Made by a program: the position numbers and the translations under genes. A stretch of 64,000 nt of DNA from Bernardetiaceae bacterium. GTDB taxonomy: Bacteria; Bacteroidota; Bacteroidia; Cytophagales; Thermoflexibacteraceae. This document shows positions 34,659 through 41,399 of the stretch, piece by piece. The DNA lies in contig JANWWZ010000007.1 of NCBI GenBank assembly GCA_025057115.1, positions 60,862 through 124,861 of the forward strand, written 5' to 3'. The notes beneath the pieces were generated by a model. It was not told the DNA's origin. It was given only the letters and a program-made list of their open reading frames with translations, and did no database searches. Numbering within the stretch: position 1 is the first letter of the stretch; every line of letters begins with the position of its first letter.

Positions 34659-35933
34659 TTAGTCAATTACATCAAATCCCGTATAGGGGACAAGCACTTT
34701 AGGCAAGCGAATTCCTTGACTTGTTTGATGGTTTTCCAGCAAAGCCGCCACTACGCGAGGAAAGGCTAATGCACTACCATTAAGGGTGTGCAACAATTGG
34801 GTTTTGTTGTTTTCATCTCGGTAGCGCAACTTAAGCCGAGTAGCTTGAAAAGTTTCAAAATTGCTTACTGAACTCACTTCCAGCCATCTTTGCTGAGCAG
34901 CGGCATATACTTCAAAGTCATAAGTAAGGGCAGCGGTAAATCCCATATCGCCGCCGCAGAGTTTGACCATGCGAAAGGGCAGTTCCAGGTCGATAAGCAA
35001 ACTTTTTACGTACTGGCACATTTCCTGCAGAGCTTCATAGGATTTATCTGGTGTTTGGATTTGAACAATTTCAACTTTTTCAAATTGATGCAATCGATTC
35101 AGTCCGCGCACGTGGGCACCCCAAGAACCTGCTTCGCGCCGAAAGCAAGGGGTAAAACCTACGTTTTTAATGGGCAAATCTTCTTTGCGCAAAATCATAT
35201 CCCGATAAAGGTTAGTAATGGGCACTTCTGCTGTTGGGATTAGATACAGTCCATCAGCGGCAATGTAATACATTTGCCCGTCTTTGTCAGGCAGTTGCCC
35301 TGTGCCATAACCAGAGGCTTCATTTACCAACGAGGGAGGTTGTATTTCCACATAACCAGCTTGAGTGGCGCGGTCTAGGAAAAAGTTCATTAAAGCTCGT
35401 TGTAGTTTTGCGCCTTTGTTTTTGTAAACAGGGAAACCCGCTCCCGTGATCTTATTGCCTAGTTCAAAGTCGATGATGTCGTATTTTTTGACCAAATCCC
35501 AATGGGGTAGTGCATTGCTATCTAACGTAGGTAGGGAGCCATGTTGAAATACTACCTCATTGTCTTGGGCGGAGCGCCCATCAGGTACGCTTTCGTGAGG
35601 TATGTTGGGAATGGTGTATAGCTTGCGGGTTAATTCCTCCTCTAGGGCTGCTAGTTTATCGCTGAGGTGTTTTGAAGTCGTTTTTAACTCTAAAGTTTCG
35701 GCTTTGGCTGTTTCTGCTTCTTGGTGTTTGCCCGCTTTGATCAAAATGCCGATTTCTTTGGAAAGGGCATTGAGGCGAGCATTTGCCTTGTCTAACTCGG
35801 CTTGCGTATGGCGGCGCTCATCGTCTATGGCAAGCACTTCGGAGATAACTTGAGCCGCGTTGGGAAAATGGCGCTTATTAAGTCCAGCAATGGCTTTTTC
35901 CGTGTGTTGGCGCAGAAAACTTATCTGAAGCAT
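34659..35933 (-). CDS. serS: Seryl-tRNA synthetase
   Basis: Class II aminoacyl-tRNA synthetase that charges tRNA-Ser. The N-terminal coiled-coil arm (residues about 25-105, LAIDDERRHTQAELDKANARLNALSKEIG) is followed by the catalytic core: YLIPTAEVPITNLYRD, motif 2 FTPCFRREAGSWGAHVRGLNRLHQFEKVEIVQ, and motif 3 near NGSALAFPRVVAALLENHQTSQGIRLPKVLVPYTGFDVI. The track begins at a TTG overlapping the ytxJ stop; the ATG at 35933 (MLQISFLRQHTEKAIAGL) is the family start, giving 424 residues. It is cotranscribed with ytxJ, 14 bp upstream. Confidence 0.97.
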   Translation of the reverse strand: MLQISFLRQHTEKAIAGLNKRHFPNAAQVISEVLAIDDERRHTQAELDKANARLNALSKEIGILIKAGKHQEAETAKAETLELKTTSKHLSDKLAALEEELTRKLYTIPNIPHESVPDGRSAQDNEVVFQHGSLPTLDSNALPHWDLVKKYDIIDFELGNKITGAGFPVYKNKGAKLQRALMNFFLDRATQAGYVEIQPPSLVNEASGYGTGQLPDKDGQMYYIAADGLYLIPTAEVPITNLYRDMILRKEDLPIKNVGFTPCFRREAGSWGAHVRGLNRLHQFEKVEIVQIQTPDKSYEALQEMCQYVKSLLIDLELPFRMVKLCGGDMGFTAALTYDFEVYAAAQQRWLEVSSVSNFETFQATRLKLRYRDENNKTQLLHTLNGSALAFPRVVAALLENHQTSQGIRLPKVLVPYTGFDVID

Positions 35934-35947
35934 GGCACGAAGAGTTA

Positions 35948-36298
35948 TCAAGAAGTAACTTGAGATAGTTTTTCTACCAAATCTTCAAAATTAATATCAA
36001 AATGAGAAGCGTGATAAATGCATTTTCCTTGAAAAATTAACAATACTTGCGGTGATTGGTGCTTTACGCCAAAATCGTTAGCGATTTGGTTAGAAACATC
36101 GCGGTAAGCGATCAAGTCCAAGTAATAGGGCATTAAACCATGTACTCGCGCAGCATCCCAACAACGCTCAAGCCTATTAAGCGCGGCATGGCTGATGGAA
36201 CAACGCGTGCTGTGTTTGAAAATTAACACGGGATGTTGATGAGAATTTTTTTTGAGCACTTCCAGCTGAGAAGCAGCGGTCAAACGATTCCAGTTCAT
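35948..36298 (-). CDS. ytxJ: Bacillithiol-system redox protein YtxJ
   Basis: A thioredoxin-fold protein of the monothiol bacilliredoxin family. The 116-residue sequence shows PVLIFKHSTRCSISHAALNRLERCWDAA, with the single active-site cysteine in HSTRCSIS, and LIAYRDVSNQIANDFGVKHQSPQVLLIFQGKCIYHASH, with the cis-proline segment SPQ. The family acts in debacillithiolation where bacillithiol is made. The track start lies seven codons upstream; the ATG at 36298 is 18 nt after a clean promoter box. It precedes serS, a regular arrangement in some Bacteroidota. Confidence 0.92.
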   Translation of the reverse strand: MNWNRLTAASQLEVLKKNSHQHPVLIFKHSTRCSISHAALNRLERCWDAARVHGLMPYYLDLIAYRDVSNQIANDFGVKHQSPQVLLIFQGKCIYHASHFDINFEDLVEKLSQVTS

Positions 36299-36316
36299 AT
36301 CAAAAGAACAAGCCAG

Positions 36317-36344
36317 CAAATTTAAACCGAAAAGTTGGATACAA
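36317..36344 (-). promoter_or_regulatory. Promoter of ytxJ-serS
   Basis: On the minus strand TTG (36344-36342), a 17-nt spacer and TAAATTTG (36324-36317) match the Bacteroidota consensus well. The ytxJ ATG follows 18 nt later. Confidence 0.65.
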
Positions 36345-36479
36345 GTTCTTGCAGCTTAAGACAAGAGACAACCGCCAACAACTTAATTATTTGGACTTAG
36401 AATTGCTCTAAATTTTACTTTGTGCAAACATTTTTCACTGACAAACATTATATTGGTAGGAAATTAAGCAGAAAAAAGT

Positions 36480-37034
36480 ATGAAAACGGTTATAACCGCT
36501 AAAACTTCTCTAACGCCAGAAGTGGAAAGCAAACTCAATAAACAAGTTCGTCTAGAAGGGCTCTCTGCCTTTTACTACTTGGCGATGGCTTCATGGTGCG
36601 AGAACAGAGGCTATTTAAATGCTGCTGAGTTTCTCTACGATCATTTTGAGGAAGAGAAAATGCATATGCTCAAGCTCATGCACTACATCAATGAGGCAGG
36701 GGGGCATGCGTTGGCTCCAGAAATTAGCAACCTGCGCTACGAGTTCAACAGTTTCCGAGAAGTATTTGACCATGTGCTAGAGCATGAAATCACTGTAAGC
36801 CGAGCAATTAGCAACCTAGCAGATTTTTGCTTCCAAGAAAAAGACTTTGCTACATTCCAATTTTTGCAGTGGTATGTAAACGAACAGCGCGAAGAAGAAG
36901 CAATGGCGCGTCGCCTAGTAGAGCTTTTTGATATAATTGGCGAGGAAGGACAAGGAATTTGGCTAATTGATCAAGAAATTGGCAAAATGCTCAAAAAGCT
37001 AAAAGCCGAACGCGCCGCCGAAGAAGGCAAATGA
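36480..37034 (+). CDS. ftnA: Non-haem ferritin (FtnA type)
   Basis: Iron-storage protein of 184 residues, 24-mer forming in characterised members. The ferroxidase-site helices are visible: QVRLEGLSAFYYLAMASWCENRGYLNAAEFLYDHFEEEKMHMLKLMHYINEAGGHA and FLQWYVNEQREEEAMARRLVELF, with Glu, His and Glu ligands of the diiron centre in LEGLSAFYY, EEEKMH and NEQREEE. No haem or Dps features. It is transcribed alone and ends in a strong intrinsic terminator. Upstream sequence has TTG-rich AT-rich DNA and a TACTTTG that is one base short of consensus. Confidence 0.95.
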   Translation: MKTVITAKTSLTPEVESKLNKQVRLEGLSAFYYLAMASWCENRGYLNAAEFLYDHFEEEKMHMLKLMHYINEAGGHALAPEISNLRYEFNSFREVFDHVLEHEITVSRAISNLADFCFQEKDFATFQFLQWYVNEQREEEAMARRLVELFDIIGEEGQGIWLIDQEIGKMLKKLKAERAAEEGK

Positions 37035-37059
37035 TGTTGCCTTCTGAGCTCTATCTTTT

Positions 37060-37095
37060 AGCGAGCAAATTAATCCATTTGCTCGCTTTTTGTTT
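37060..37095 (+). terminator. Rho-independent terminator of the ferritin gene
   Basis: A perfect 11-bp stem AGCGAGCAAAT (37060-37070) and ATTTGCTCGCT (37077-37087) with loop TAATCC is followed by TTTTGTTTG. It lies 25 bp after the ferritin stop. Confidence 0.85.
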
Positions 37096-37330
37096 GTGAA
37101 TCTTTCTCAAGTACTCCAAAGAGTTACCAGCCTACTTGCGCTTGTGCTTAGTTTTTCCTTTTCAAGCCACTTACCTTGTACAAACAAATTTTTTGCATGA
37201 GAGCAGTTGTAATCTTGGTCTGTTTTGTTAGTTTTTTATCCCAAAAAGCAACGCGTATAAAAAACCTTAAGCAAGAACAACACAAAAATTTGGCAAGATT
37301 TGCTTAGTTAATTTGCTTGCACCAAGAGCG
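37096..37330. other. Gene-free region between ferritin terminator and folK promoter
   Basis: About 235 bp, AT-rich; together with the flanking terminator and promoter it makes the 347-bp gap between ftnA and folK. A hydrophobic frame of 36 codons begins with ATG at 37197 (MRAVVILVCFVSFLSQKA), but it ends inside the folK upstream region and matches nothing known. I see no RNA gene or repeat. Confidence 0.35.
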
Positions 37331-37358
37331 TTTGCCCAGCTCTATTTGCCTACTTTTG
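37331..37358 (+). promoter_or_regulatory. Promoter of folK
   Basis: TTTG (37331-37334), a 16-nt spacer and TACTTTTG (37351-37358) match the Bacteroidota consensus. The folK ATG at 37382 follows 23 nt later, which rules out the longer track start at 37313. Confidence 0.6.
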
Positions 37359-37381
37359 CAGAAAAAATCTTCCAGAACTTT

Positions 37382-37876
37382 ATGAACGCGTATACAGCTC
37401 ATTTGCTATTGGGCACCAATGTAGGGGATCGAGAGGGGTATCTTTCTTTTGCAGTAGAAAAAATTAGCCAACTTGCTGGAAAAATCGTACATATTTCACA
37501 AATTTATCAAACTGCAGCTTGGGGTTTCACCCAACAAGCTGACTTTCTTAACCAGGCTCTTGTTGTTGATACGCCCCACGAGCCAGAAACCTTGCTATCT
37601 ATCCTGCAAGAAATTGAAAACCAAGCAGGTAGGCAAAGGCTATTCAAATGGGGACCTCGTACCCTGGACATAGATATCATCGCCATTGACGATTTAGTCA
37701 TTCACTCTGCAAAGTTATGCGTTCCTCATCCTGCCATGGCGCAAAGGCGGTTTGTTCTACATCCTTTGGCTGATTTACTACCTACCTGGCGCCATCCCCT
37801 TACAGGACTGACCTATGCCCAAATGCTAGCCACTTGCCAAGATACCTCTTTGGTGCAAAAATACCAAAGACTTTGA
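37382..37876 (+). CDS. folK: 2-amino-4-hydroxy-6-hydroxymethyldihydropteridine pyrophosphokinase
   Basis: FolK (HPPK) transfers pyrophosphate from ATP to 6-hydroxymethyl-dihydropterin in folate synthesis. The 164-residue protein shows HLLLGTNVGDREGYLSFAV at the N-terminus, QTAAWGFTQQADFLNQALVVDT, and the family signature RLFKWGPRTLDIDIIAIDD with the two Mg-binding aspartates in DIDI. The track ORF begins 23 codons upstream, within the promoter; I chose the ATG at 37382. It is transcribed in the same direction as the siaB-like and siaC-like genes, 47 bp upstream of them. Confidence 0.95.
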   Translation: MNAYTAHLLLGTNVGDREGYLSFAVEKISQLAGKIVHISQIYQTAAWGFTQQADFLNQALVVDTPHEPETLLSILQEIENQAGRQRLFKWGPRTLDIDIIAIDDLVIHSAKLCVPHPAMAQRRFVLHPLADLLPTWRHPLTGLTYAQMLATCQDTSLVQKYQRL

Positions 37877-37923
37877 TCGTGAACTGATTTAGGTATATAT
37901 TGCGGTCAAATCTACTTATATGC

Positions 37924-38499
37924 ATGAGTGCTACCGAGCAGTCTTTTAGCATTTATGAGTTCTACCGTCGGCTCAAGGTGCATCATCTTTCTTTAGTGGC
38001 ACAAGGGATTATGTCACAAGATTTGCTTTCTTTGATTGCCTTGAGCATCAAGCGCCGCCCTGACAATGAAGTTATTGCCCGTCGGCTTTTTGCGCTAGTA
38101 GTAGAACTGGCTCAAAACATTTTGCACTACTCAGCTGTCAAGGAGTTTTCAGCTAAGGATCAACGCGAGGTAGGAGTAGGCATTGTAGCTATCGGCGAAT
38201 CGGACACGCACTATTTGGTTGCCTCTGGCAACGTGGCTCAGCCAGAAAATGCCGCTTATGTGGCTCGCCATTGCGATTATATTAACCAACTAGACCCCGA
38301 CGAACTACGGGAATACTACCGACAACAGCGCCGCTTGCCAGTAAAAGAAGGCAGCGTAGGAGGTAGCATTGGACTGATTGAAATAGTGCGCAAGTCAGGG
38401 CAACCCCTCAGTTATGAAATCATTCCGATAGAAGATGACAAGGTATTTCTTATCTTTGTTGCCAAAGTAAATAAGTCCCTCAATCCTCATGTGGATTAA
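37924..38499 (+). CDS. SiaB family protein kinase (DUF6272)
   Basis: A 191-residue soluble GHKL-like protein. It shows the ATPase-type helix FALVVELAQNILHYSAVKEFSAKDQREVGVGIVAIGE with the asparagine N-box-like EL-Q-N, and the G-box-like GGSIGLIEIVRKSGQPLSYEIIPIEDDKVFLIFVAKV. Homologues in Pseudomonas (SiaB) phosphorylate the partner SiaC in a surface-attachment and biofilm pathway. The siaC-like gene starts 3 bp after this stop, so the two form a pair. Neither a SiaA phosphatase nor a SiaD diguanylate cyclase is encoded in this window. Confidence 0.85.
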   Translation: MSATEQSFSIYEFYRRLKVHHLSLVAQGIMSQDLLSLIALSIKRRPDNEVIARRLFALVVELAQNILHYSAVKEFSAKDQREVGVGIVAIGESDTHYLVASGNVAQPENAAYVARHCDYINQLDPDELREYYRQQRRLPVKEGSVGGSIGLIEIVRKSGQPLSYEIIPIEDDKVFLIFVAKVNKSLNPHVD

Positions 38500-38502
38500 T
38501 GT

Positions 38503-38904
38503 ATGCAAGGGCAATTAGTAATGGAAAATTTTTACAGCGCACCTGATATTTTTATCCCTGAAATTAACTTCAATGCCCAAACAGGTCATTTGAGCATTAG
38601 TGGCGAATCCTATCACGAGTACACGCTAGAGTTTTACAAGCCCGTCTTTGAGTGGCTATCTGAATACTTAAAAACACCAGGACGTCATATTGTTTTTGAT
38701 TTTTGCATGAGCTATTACAACACCAGTACTTCGCGGCGGTTTATGGAAATTTTTGACCTTTTGGCGGAGTACCAGCAAAGCGGCAAAGGTACAGTAACAA
38801 TTAACTGGTACTACAAGCCCGAAGATATTGATATGAAAGAAAGCGGCGAAGAATACGCAGAAGATACGGGCTTACATTTCAACCTCATACCCCTAACAAA
38901 ATAG
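38503..38904 (+). CDS. SiaC family regulatory phosphoprotein (DUF1987)
   Basis: A 133-residue protein of the DUF1987 family. It begins FYSAPDIFIPEINFNAQTGHLSISGESYHEYTLEFYKPVFEWLSEYL and has HIVFDFCMSYYNTSTSRRFMEIFDLLAEYQQSGKGTVTINWYYKPEDIDMKESGEEYAEDTGLHFNLIPL. The YYNTSTS loop holds the threonine equivalent to the phosphorylated residue of Pseudomonas SiaC, and the WYYKPEDxDMxExGEEYA signature is typical. An alternative start is the ATG at 38521. It lies 3 bp after the kinase gene and its end overlaps the convergent M23 gene by 20 bp. Confidence 0.88.
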   Translation: MQGQLVMENFYSAPDIFIPEINFNAQTGHLSISGESYHEYTLEFYKPVFEWLSEYLKTPGRHIVFDFCMSYYNTSTSRRFMEIFDLLAEYQQSGKGTVTINWYYKPEDIDMKESGEEYAEDTGLHFNLIPLTK

Positions 38905-39571
38905 AAGGATCGGGGCAAAGAGCCAGCCAATAGTGGCGGTGGCTAGCGGCGCATACTCCTGGAAAGTCTCCTTTGTTGCCCATCATGTCTGTGATGAGTT
39001 GGAAGTGCAAGTGCGGCGGCCAACTCCCATTTTCACAAGGAGAACCTATCCAAGCAAATACTTGCCCCGCTTGAATCTCTTTGCCTTCATCCAATTCTTT
39101 TAAAGACTGCTCTGCAAGGTGCCCATAAAGAGTAAAAAATTTGCAATTTTCTAGCTCATGCTCTAAAATAATCGTGTAGCCATAGTCTCCAAAGCGGTTG
39201 TTGTTGGCAAAACTGTGTACTTTTCCTGGAAGAGGAGCGGCAATCGGCGTTCCAGCATAGGTCCATATGTCAATGCCTAAATGAACAGTGCGCGGTTTAT
39301 TTCCAAGAGTAAAATGCGGGCTGCGATAGTAACAAAAGCGTTCTTCATTATACCCTCCAACAGCAGCGATAGCGTTTCTTTCTTGGAGTTGCCCGAAGAC
39401 ATACTGGCTTAGCACCTCTGTGTCGCGCCAGTTGATAGCTAAAAGTGATGAGTTGTTAGCTGTTAAGTCGATGTGCCAGATGTGCTCCCCCTTCAAGCTA
39501 AAGGGCATGACAGAGGCAAAACTATCCTTGTATTTTTCCAATAAAGATAGCAGGTTTGTCGCTTTTTTCAT
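38885..39571 (-). CDS. M23 (LytM) metallopeptidase-domain protein without signal peptide
   Basis: A 228-residue protein. The M23 zinc site is complete: HLGIDIW (HxxxD), TLYGHLA and HLHFQLI (HxH). No signal peptide or membrane helix is seen, so it is predicted to be cytoplasmic, which is unusual for a peptidoglycan endopeptidase. The C-terminus WPPHLHFQLITDMMGNKGDFPGVCAASHRHYWLALCPDPSILLG closely resembles the M23 domain fused between a kinase-like and an aminotransferase domain in some large bacterial proteins. It starts 4 bp after the dnaX tau stop, so it is probably cotranscribed. The substrate is unknown. Confidence 0.85.
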   Translation of the reverse strand: MKKATNLLSLLEKYKDSFASVMPFSLKGEHIWHIDLTANNSSLLAINWRDTEVLSQYVFGQLQERNAIAAVGGYNEERFCYYRSPHFTLGNKPRTVHLGIDIWTYAGTPIAAPLPGKVHSFANNNRFGDYGYTIILEHELENCKFFTLYGHLAEQSLKELDEGKEIQAGQVFAWIGSPCENGSWPPHLHFQLITDMMGNKGDFPGVCAASHRHYWLALCPDPSILLGV

Positions 39572-39575
39572 ATCT

Positions 39576-40133
39576 TTACTCAGGTTCTAGTCCAAGTAGT
39601 TGGCGTAATTGGTTTAAAATTGGATGCTGCTCTATCAAAAAGTAGAATTTTTCTGCATTGGTGTATAGCTTTGGGCTATTGGCTTGGCTTTCTTCAAAAG
39701 AGGCTTCTTTTGTTTGAACACTAAGTGCGTTGTCGTTAAAATGTTTGCGCAAAAAGTCAATTAACTGAGATTGTATTTCTTTGAATGCCTCCACATCTGT
39801 TGCATTCCGTCGAAGAGTGTGGCTAATGACGGGATATGCAAATTCAATTGGCTTCCAGGTAAGCATGCTAAAGGTGAGCGGTTTGTGCTGCTTGAATGGT
39901 TCTGCAAAATCATTCCATGCTTGTTGTACGGTTTCTGCAGTCGGTGGAGTGAACGTAGTACGCGTTGCTGAAGAAAAAGTACCTAAAGAAGCAGCGGGTT
40001 GGGGAGGTGGTTGCTCTTGGAGGGGTTGTCTTTGAATCTTGGGCGTAGCTTTGATAGGTCCTTTAGCAGCTGAGAGCAACTGTCCAGCAAGAGCGCTTTT
40101 TTCCTGACTCGATTTTAATTCAATTTTTTTTTT
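39576..40133 (-). CDS. dnaX: DnaX tau C-terminal segment, reached by -1 slippage
   Basis: An open frame that continues the dnaX reading in the -1 frame after the A-run. The track starts it at an internal ATG (40079), but reading from the slip site gives KKKIELKSSQEKSALAGQLLSAAKGPIKATPKIQRQP. It then has a Pro/Gln-rich linker and a C-terminal helical region (VQQAWNDFAEPFKQHKPLTFSMLTWKPIEFAYPV, ending LNQLRQLLGLEPE), like the tau domain IV/V that contacts the polymerase and helicase. With slippage the product is 563 residues. Without slippage this segment would not be made, unless the ATG is used alone, which is unlikely. Confidence 0.75.
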   Translation of the reverse strand, partial: KKKIELKSSQEKSALAGQLLSAAKGPIKATPKIQRQPLQEQPPPQPAASLGTFSSATRTTFTPPTAETVQQAWNDFAEPFKQHKPLTFSMLTWKPIEFAYPVISHTLRRNATDVEAFKEIQSQLIDFLRKHFNDNALSVQTKEASFEESQANSPKLYTNAEKFYFLIEQHPILNQLRQLLGLEPE

Positions 40134-41266
40134 AACTCCTCTACCATTTGGGCAAGGCTCACAGCAGAACGCAGATGTGCCATTTTCATTAATGCAATTT
40201 CAACGTGCAAGGCTGGATCTTTGGCTGTTTTGTAGTACAAATCGCATTCGTGTCCTATGTGGAGGGCAGAAAGCAACCACCCTAAAGTAGCTTGAGAAGC
40301 TTGCTGAAGATAGCGCTGCTTGACTTCTTGAGAAGTTTCAAGTAATTCTATGGTAGCTTTATCAGTGCAAACCAGCAGGTCGCGGAAGTGTTTGGTAAGA
40401 CCTGTAATAAAGTTATGTCCATCGAAGCCTTGCTGAAGAATTTCTCTGAAAATCAGCAAAGCGGAAGCCATATCGCCTTTGAGCAGGGCTTCGGTAATTC
40501 TAAAATAATAATCGTAGTCTAAAATATGCAGATTAGCAATTGTCTGCTTATAGGTGAGGCTGCGGTCGGGGGAGAAGGTTACCATCAGGTCGAACATGGA
40601 AAGGGCGTCGCGCAAAGCTCCATCGGACTTTTGAGCGATCAACCGCAGAGCTTCATACTCTGCTCGAATGCCTTCCTGTTGAGCAACTTTAGCCAAATAG
40701 TCTGCAATATCTCTGACCTGAATGCGATTAAAATCAAAAATTTGACAGCGAGAAAGAATTGTTGGCAAAATTTTGTGTTTTTCAGTAGTAGCTAAAATAA
40801 AAATGGCATACGGCGGCGGTTCTTCTAATGTTTTCAAAAAAGCGTTAAAAGCTGCTGTGGAGAGCATATGCACCTCGTCGATAATGTACACTTTGCGCTT
40901 TCCAAATTGAGGAGGATAGCGGACCTGGTCGATAAGGTTGCGAATGTCTTCTACTGAGTTGTTGGAAGCTGCATCTAACTCAGCAATATTGAGAGAGGTA
41001 CCCGAGGCAAACGCCTTGCAAGAATCGCATATGCCACAGGCTTCCCCCTCTGGAGTCCGTTGCTGGCAATTGATAGTTTTGGCTAAAATGCGCGCACAAG
41101 TGGTTTTGCCTACCCCTCTCGGTCCGCAAAAAAGAAAAGCCTGTGCAAGTTGGTTTGTTCTAATGGCATTTTTTAAAGTAGTAGTAATATGCTGCTGACC
41201 TACTACTGCGTCAAAAGTAGTGGGGCGATACTTTCTAGCCGAAACGATAAAATTTTCCAATGGCAC
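40115..41266 (-). CDS. dnaX: DNA polymerase III clamp-loader subunit gamma (dnaX, frame 0)
   Basis: The clamp-loader ATPase of the replicative polymerase. Frame 0 encodes 383 residues, domains I-III: ARKYRPTTFDAVVGQQHI, Walker A FCGPRGVGKTTCARIL, a zinc module with four cysteines (CQQRTPEGEACGICDSCKAF), Walker B IDEVHML, sensor ILATTEKHKILPTILSRCQIFDF, and the collar helices to AQMVEELKKKLN, where the frame stops. The end of domain III coincides with the A10 run. The start ATG at 41266 gives MPLENFIVSARKYRPTTF. It is divergent from glnS and is followed by the solo M23 gene. Confidence 0.95.
   Translation of the reverse strand: MPLENFIVSARKYRPTTFDAVVGQQHITTTLKNAIRTNQLAQAFLFCGPRGVGKTTCARILAKTINCQQRTPEGEACGICDSCKAFASGTSLNIAELDAASNNSVEDIRNLIDQVRYPPQFGKRKVYIIDEVHMLSTAAFNAFLKTLEEPPPYAIFILATTEKHKILPTILSRCQIFDFNRIQVRDIADYLAKVAQQEGIRAEYEALRLIAQKSDGALRDALSMFDLMVTFSPDRSLTYKQTIANLHILDYDYYFRITEALLKGDMASALLIFREILQQGFDGHNFITGLTKHFRDLLVCTDKATIELLETSQEVKQRYLQQASQATLGWLLSALHIGHECDLYYKTAKDPALHVEIALMKMAHLRSAVSLAQMVEELKKKLN
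40124..40133 (-). promoter_or_regulatory. A10 slippery site in dnaX
   Basis: On the minus strand the run of ten A reads TTA AAA AAA AAA TTG AAT TAA in frame 0. A -1 shift, or one extra A in the transcript, gives AAA ATT GAA TTA AAA and enters the tau frame. A purine-rich AGAGGAG lies two bases upstream. A CAGTTG-CTCT-CAGCTG hairpin lies about 35 nt downstream, rather far to stimulate ribosomal shifting. Confidence 0.75.
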
Positions 41267-41365
41267 TTACTTTTATTATCAATGCAAAGTAAATACTTTT
41301 TCCCTACTTGCTTGCAAAATTTCAATGACCCGCAGCGAAGGTAGATCGCTTTTAAAGGCTTTTGT

Positions 41366-41373
41366 TATTTTTG
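41366..41373 (+). promoter_or_regulatory. Candidate -7 element for glnS
   Basis: TATTTTTG matches TAnnTTTG and lies 26 nt before the ATG at 41400. No convincing -33 TTG at the normal distance. Confidence 0.4.
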
Positions 41374-41399
41374 CAGTCTTGCAAACTTAGGTGCAAAAG

